Source: Rhizobiaceae bacterium
GTDB taxonomy: Bacteria > Pseudomonadota > Alphaproteobacteria > Rhizobiales > Rhizobiaceae
Assembly: GCA_019635755.1 (NCBI GenBank)
Contig: JAHBYW010000001.1
Location: forward strand, 868,001 to 932,000
DNA: 64,000 nt
Direction: 5' to 3'
Made by a program: the position numbers and the translations under genes. The notes under the pieces were generated by a model that ran no database searches, was not told where the DNA came from, and worked only from the letters and a program-made list of their open reading frames with translations. Of the stretch, positions 61,801 to 64,000 are shown piece after piece. The stretch's first letter is position 1, and each line of letters begins with the position of its first letter.

Positions 61801-64000
61801 TCGTCTCGTTGCCGTTGATGTAGTAGGTGTCGTTCCCACCCAGGCCCTCGTAGGTGATGGGGCCCGTCGACGCCGGGCTGGTCGACACGGTGTCGTCGCC
61901 GTCCGTCAGCGTGATGGTGCGCGGCGTGGTCGTCTGGTTGTCATAGCTGCCGGTGAAGGCGTCGGTGATCTTCACGTTCTCGATGGTGACGTTGGTCGGG
62001 CCGGCCGTCGTCTTGTCTGGCTCACCGATGCGGACGCCCGTCGACGTCCCGTCGATCGTGCCGTCCTTGATCGTCACGCCGTCGAGCGTCGCCTTGTCCT
62101 GGCCGTAGGTGCCACCATCGTCGCGGGCCTTGATATGGATCGCTCCGCCATTGAAGTGCGGCACGCCGGAACCCGTGGAGGCGCCGACATCCGTCATCGT
62201 GAAGTCAGAGATCTCGATGTTCACGAAGTCATCGAACTTCAGGTTGATGTCGATGCCCGCGCCGCTTTCGCCGGTCGTACCGAAGGCATCGCTGCGCCCG
62301 AACTGGCCGACGTCGAGCATCGTGAAGTCGTTGATCAGCGCGTCGGAGAGCTGCTCGAAGTACATGCCCTTTTCGGTCAGGTGCTCGAACGTCACGCCCT
62401 GGATCGTGACGTTGGTGAACGAGCCTTCATTGGGCGAATTCGGGCCGGCGGCCGCGATGATGATGCCCTGGTAGCCGTTCTTTACGACACTGTTGGTCAG
62501 CGTGAAGCCGTCGACGTCGACGCTGCCGTTCTCCTTGTGGATCGAGTGGACGTTGTTATCGAGCACGACGTTGTCGATGGTCAGGTCATTGACCACCGTG
62601 TCTGAGTTGCTGCCGATCTGGATGCCGTTGCGCTGCTCGATGATCGTCAGGCCGCGGATCGTCACCCCGTTGGCTTCGACGACGAACCCGTTGTTGGCGT
62701 TCTGCCCTGCGGCGTCGTTGCCGTCATAGCTCGTCTGCGGCCCGATCCAGTCGTTGAGATCGTCGCTGCCCATCGACGGGTTCTTGTCGCGGAAGTCGCC
62801 GCGGATCGTCACGTCCGCCGGATCGCCGGTTACCGACTCGATCGTCAGGTTGTCCGTGGCGATGGTGAAGTGGCCCTGGTAGGTGCCGGGGGCGAGCTTG
62901 ATGATGTCGCCATTGGCGGCTCCCGCAAGCGCCGCCGTCAGGCCGGCCGGGCTGTCGACCAGCCACACCGTCTGCCCGTCGCCGAACTCGACCCGCTCGA
63001 CATTGGTCAGCGAGTCGGTGCCGTCGGAGGCAGCCACGGTGAACGACGTCCCGTTGTGACCGACGATCGCGCCGGAATAGCCGTCGCTGTAGACCGCCGT
63101 GTCGACACCCGCGCCTCCGTCAATCGCATCGGCGCCTTCCCCGCCATCGATGCGGTCGTTGCCGTTGCCGCCATTGATGGAGTCGTTTCCGGCGCCGCCC
63201 GAGAGCGTGTCGTGGCCCTCGCCACCATTGATGGTGTCCTCGCCGCCGCGGCCGTCGATCACGTCATTGCCGCCGCCGCCGTTCAGGACGTTGTTGGCAT
63301 CGCTGCCCGAGATGTAGTCCATCCCGGAGCTGCCGTTCACGTTCTCGATGCTCTTGAGCGTGTCGGTGCCGGTGACCGTCGACACCGCGACGCCGCCGCC
63401 GGCGATGTCAAGCACGACGACCGAACCGCCAGTGCCCGCTGCCGCCATGTCCAGCGTGTCGCTGCCACCCAGGCCGTCGATGCTGTCGTTGCCGGCATCG
63501 GCGACGAAGTAGTCGTCCTCGCCGGTGCCCACCAGCGTGTCCGCGCCGGCTGTTCCGGGAATGACGACGGTGGCGCCGCTGTTGCCGCTGATGGTGCCCG
63601 GCGAGCCGTCGTTCTGCACGAACATCGTCGTATTGCCGCCGTCGGCATTCGAGAACGTGTTGCCAGTGACGTCGGTGTCTTCTTCGCGGACGCGAAGCTG
63701 GTGGCCTGTGCCGACGGTCTTGCCGGTGAAATCGTTGCCGGAAATCGTCGAATCGCGCGCGTCGATGGTGACGAGCGAGTTGCCTTGCGGGTTGCCACCC
63801 GCGTTGATGCCGCCTGCCGTGCCTGTGATATCGTTGTTGGTGAATGTGATGCCGGAGGATTCCCCCGGCACGCTACCGTTGTTCGTGCCGAGCGCGACCA
63901 GCTGCCGCGGAACGTTGGCCAGGGTGAACTGGCTTCCGAATCCGTCACCGGCCGGCTGCGGGCCATCGAAGGTCTTGCCGGAGAACTCGTTGCCGGAGAT
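58856..64000 (-). CDS. giant secreted RTX / parallel beta-helix protein, 5' part missing
   Basis: The frame is open from the right edge to a stop at 58856, so 1714 C-terminal residues are visible and the start lies outside the window. In coding order there are a right-handed beta-helix segment (NNDITGTAGGINAGG), RTX calcium-binding nonapeptides (GGGGNDVIDGRGGEDTINGG; about 63330-63090), a second beta-helix (LAPGTYQGHFTIATDNLTIE; about 62900-61950), and a jelly-roll domain (about 61690-60960). A second RTX block follows (LIGGGGNDTLIGGEGADTM), then a cadherin-like repeat (about 60190-59910) and final RTX repeats with a serralysin-like C-terminus (VFVFASRAES to RGDFVL). The C-terminus fits type I secretion. 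A beta-helix lyase/epimerase or an adhesin are both possible. Confidence 0.88.
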   Translation of the reverse strand: MSGNEFSGKTFDGPQPAGDGFGSQFTLANVPRQLVALGTNNGSVPGESSGITFTNNDITGTAGGINAGGNPQGNSLVTIDARDSTISGNDFTGKTVGTGHQLRVREEDTDVTGNTFSNADGGNTTMFVQNDGSPGTISGNSGATVVIPGTAGADTLVGTGEDDYFVADAGNDSIDGLGGSDTLDMAAAGTGGSVVVLDIAGGGVAVSTVTGTDTLKSIENVNGSSGMDYISGSDANNVLNGGGGNDVIDGRGGEDTINGGEGHDTLSGGAGNDSINGGNGNDRIDGGEGADAIDGGAGVDTAVYSDGYSGAIVGHNGTSFTVAASDGTDSLTNVERVEFGDGQTVWLVDSPAGLTAALAGAANGDIIKLAPGTYQGHFTIATDNLTIESVTGDPADVTIRGDFRDKNPSMGSDDLNDWIGPQTSYDGNDAAGQNANNGFVVEANGVTIRGLTIIEQRNGIQIGSNSDTVVNDLTIDNVVLDNNVHSIHKENGSVDVDGFTLTNSVVKNGYQGIIIAAAGPNSPNEGSFTNVTIQGVTFEHLTEKGMYFEQLSDALINDFTMLDVGQFGRSDAFGTTGESGAGIDINLKFDDFVNIEISDFTMTDVGASTGSGVPHFNGGAIHIKARDDGGTYGQDKATLDGVTIKDGTIDGTSTGVRIGEPDKTTAGPTNVTIENVKITDAFTGSYDNQTTTPRTITLTDGDDTVSTSPASTGPITYEGLGGNDTYYINGNETIVEAENGGTDTVVSKSSYTLADHVENLTLADEGSGTEDFESGFDGNPLITDGENGWNVDNSPRARVVDDGTGNMVMKVSSDPHDGSFGGPYSPHIGVTAGEPSTSADGASHTISFRVKAVNPAGDDSRLEVDFGTAAGTDRNNFMVIESTAAGVRVAVADALPNGTFDTGDGIGDFSAFSGNRTLVEGIAASGWIDIQLQLRYVDGANNDVIDIFVNGDFVGSSNSFENYRDFLGGTHATNAEANQTSRILFRGSAGPDGGRAPQDGPGGLNEGFYFDDVSSTVAKHLNGTGNSLNNIITGNSGNNVLSGLGGDDTLIGGGGNDTLIGGEGADTMLGGDGNDLIRVRAGDNDIVDGGAGFDTVEIEGTSGADTISVVFDGSAITSLGGDISNVEAISLAMGGGNDTLDYSGSTDSVAVNLATGTASGFTSISGVENIKGGSGADSLIGDGNANVIQGGAGSDYINGGGGIDTLVLEGSWKDYKITFNGGQFTIVKGNDIDIVVGIEKIEFTDLPGTFNIDDTRTVLSPTMGPIAEIDLDEDTGTGTEIFDADATDANLDAGLDEQITYTLRTTSGGTFTGPFSINSTTGKIVVAGALSFETTPIFEFDVVATDRAGNESVERIKVNIQNVDQGIGGLADLNRNVETGSTNSPLGVISNNNALFFDVTSLPPALLGDIFLNGIALVGNETGLTLSQINSLTFTPTGGSGTLGLQARDGLGNTEDFNVILNVTPAVNGTHIGGAGVDRLDGAAGDDFIDGRAGADIMIGGIGNDTFVVDNGGDQVIENPNGGTDNVQALITYVLAANVENATITGAGNLGLFGNELNNTLTGNAGANRIEGGGGLDILFGLGGNDVMLGGNGNDRLTGGVGADKLYGNLGADVFVFASRAESTNAAGGRDTIMDFARGDKIDLSAIDARTNAAGNQAFSFIGTAEFSKRAGQLRYEKVGNDAHIMGDLNGDGRADFTIVSNVPLSFVRGDFVL

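Noticed and set aside
58793..62605. A 1270-codon open frame on the plus strand
   Set aside because: It lies antisense to the RTX gene, is Arg/Val/Asp-rich with no domain, and mirrors the GC-rich repeats of the real gene.

Overview
The window is a GC-rich chromosomal segment from an alphaproteobacterium, most likely Hyphomicrobiales (Rhizobiales) and close to Phyllobacteriaceae/Mesorhizobium. The reasons are the block HAD hydrolase-ribF-ileS-tadA-rluB-rsmD, the split ATP phosphoribosyltransferase (hisZ plus short hisG) behind hisS, a tRNA-His without G-1 and with A73, an IleRS that has lost most of its C-terminal zinc cysteines, a CIRCE-controlled groESL, and several GC-rich palindromic interspersed repeats. 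Species identity cannot be settled from this sequence alone. All functions below are read from motifs and context, not from database searches.

Layout. 1-10.5 kb: the edge of pmbA/tldE, a VOC protein, a MATE exporter, then a leftward run rluB-rsmD-M16 protease (active)-M16 protease (inactive partner)-patatin, with tadA divergent. 10.5-16.7 kb: a lipoprotein, ileS, a MipA-type outer membrane protein, ribF and a HAD hydrolase. 16.8-23.4 kb: a membrane-anchored degenerate EAL protein, two tandem TadG-like von Willebrand A proteins and an unrecognised secreted protein. 23.5-27.4 kb: hisS-hisZ-hisG, each followed by a palindromic repeat. 27.4-31.9 kb: two DoxX membrane proteins, fumC, a GST and a PLP aminotransferase. 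32-37.3 kb: a branched-chain-amino-acid-type ABC importer (binding protein, two ATPases, two permeases), with a terminator-like hairpin after the binding protein and a palindromic repeat between the ATPase and permease genes. 37.3-40.4 kb: hicAB, a gene remnant and groESL. 40.5-44.5 kb: tag, an L,D-transpeptidase and two tandem BASS transporters.

44.5-53.9 kb is a respiratory hydroxy-acid region. A leftward glcD-E-F cluster (glycolate/D-lactate oxidation) faces a rightward FadR-type regulator followed by lutABC (L-lactate oxidation). The glc cluster carries four extra genes between its core genes: a small unknown ORF, a DUF559 nuclease-like gene bounded by inverted copies of a palindromic repeat, and a DUF433/DUF5615 toxin-antitoxin-like pair. 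53.9-58.7 kb holds a metallophosphatase, a class I amidotransferase, a CxxC protein, an ArsR/SRPBCC pair, rsmE and tRNA-His. 58.9 kb to the right edge is one very large secreted protein of beta-helix and RTX repeats whose N-terminus lies outside the window.

The most unusual features are the repeat-bounded DUF559 gene, the gene insertions inside the glc cluster, the repeats spread through the his and liv operons, the tandem TadG-like pair with its unknown neighbour, and the RTX/beta-helix giant. Most long open frames opposite these genes are high-GC shadows and were left out.
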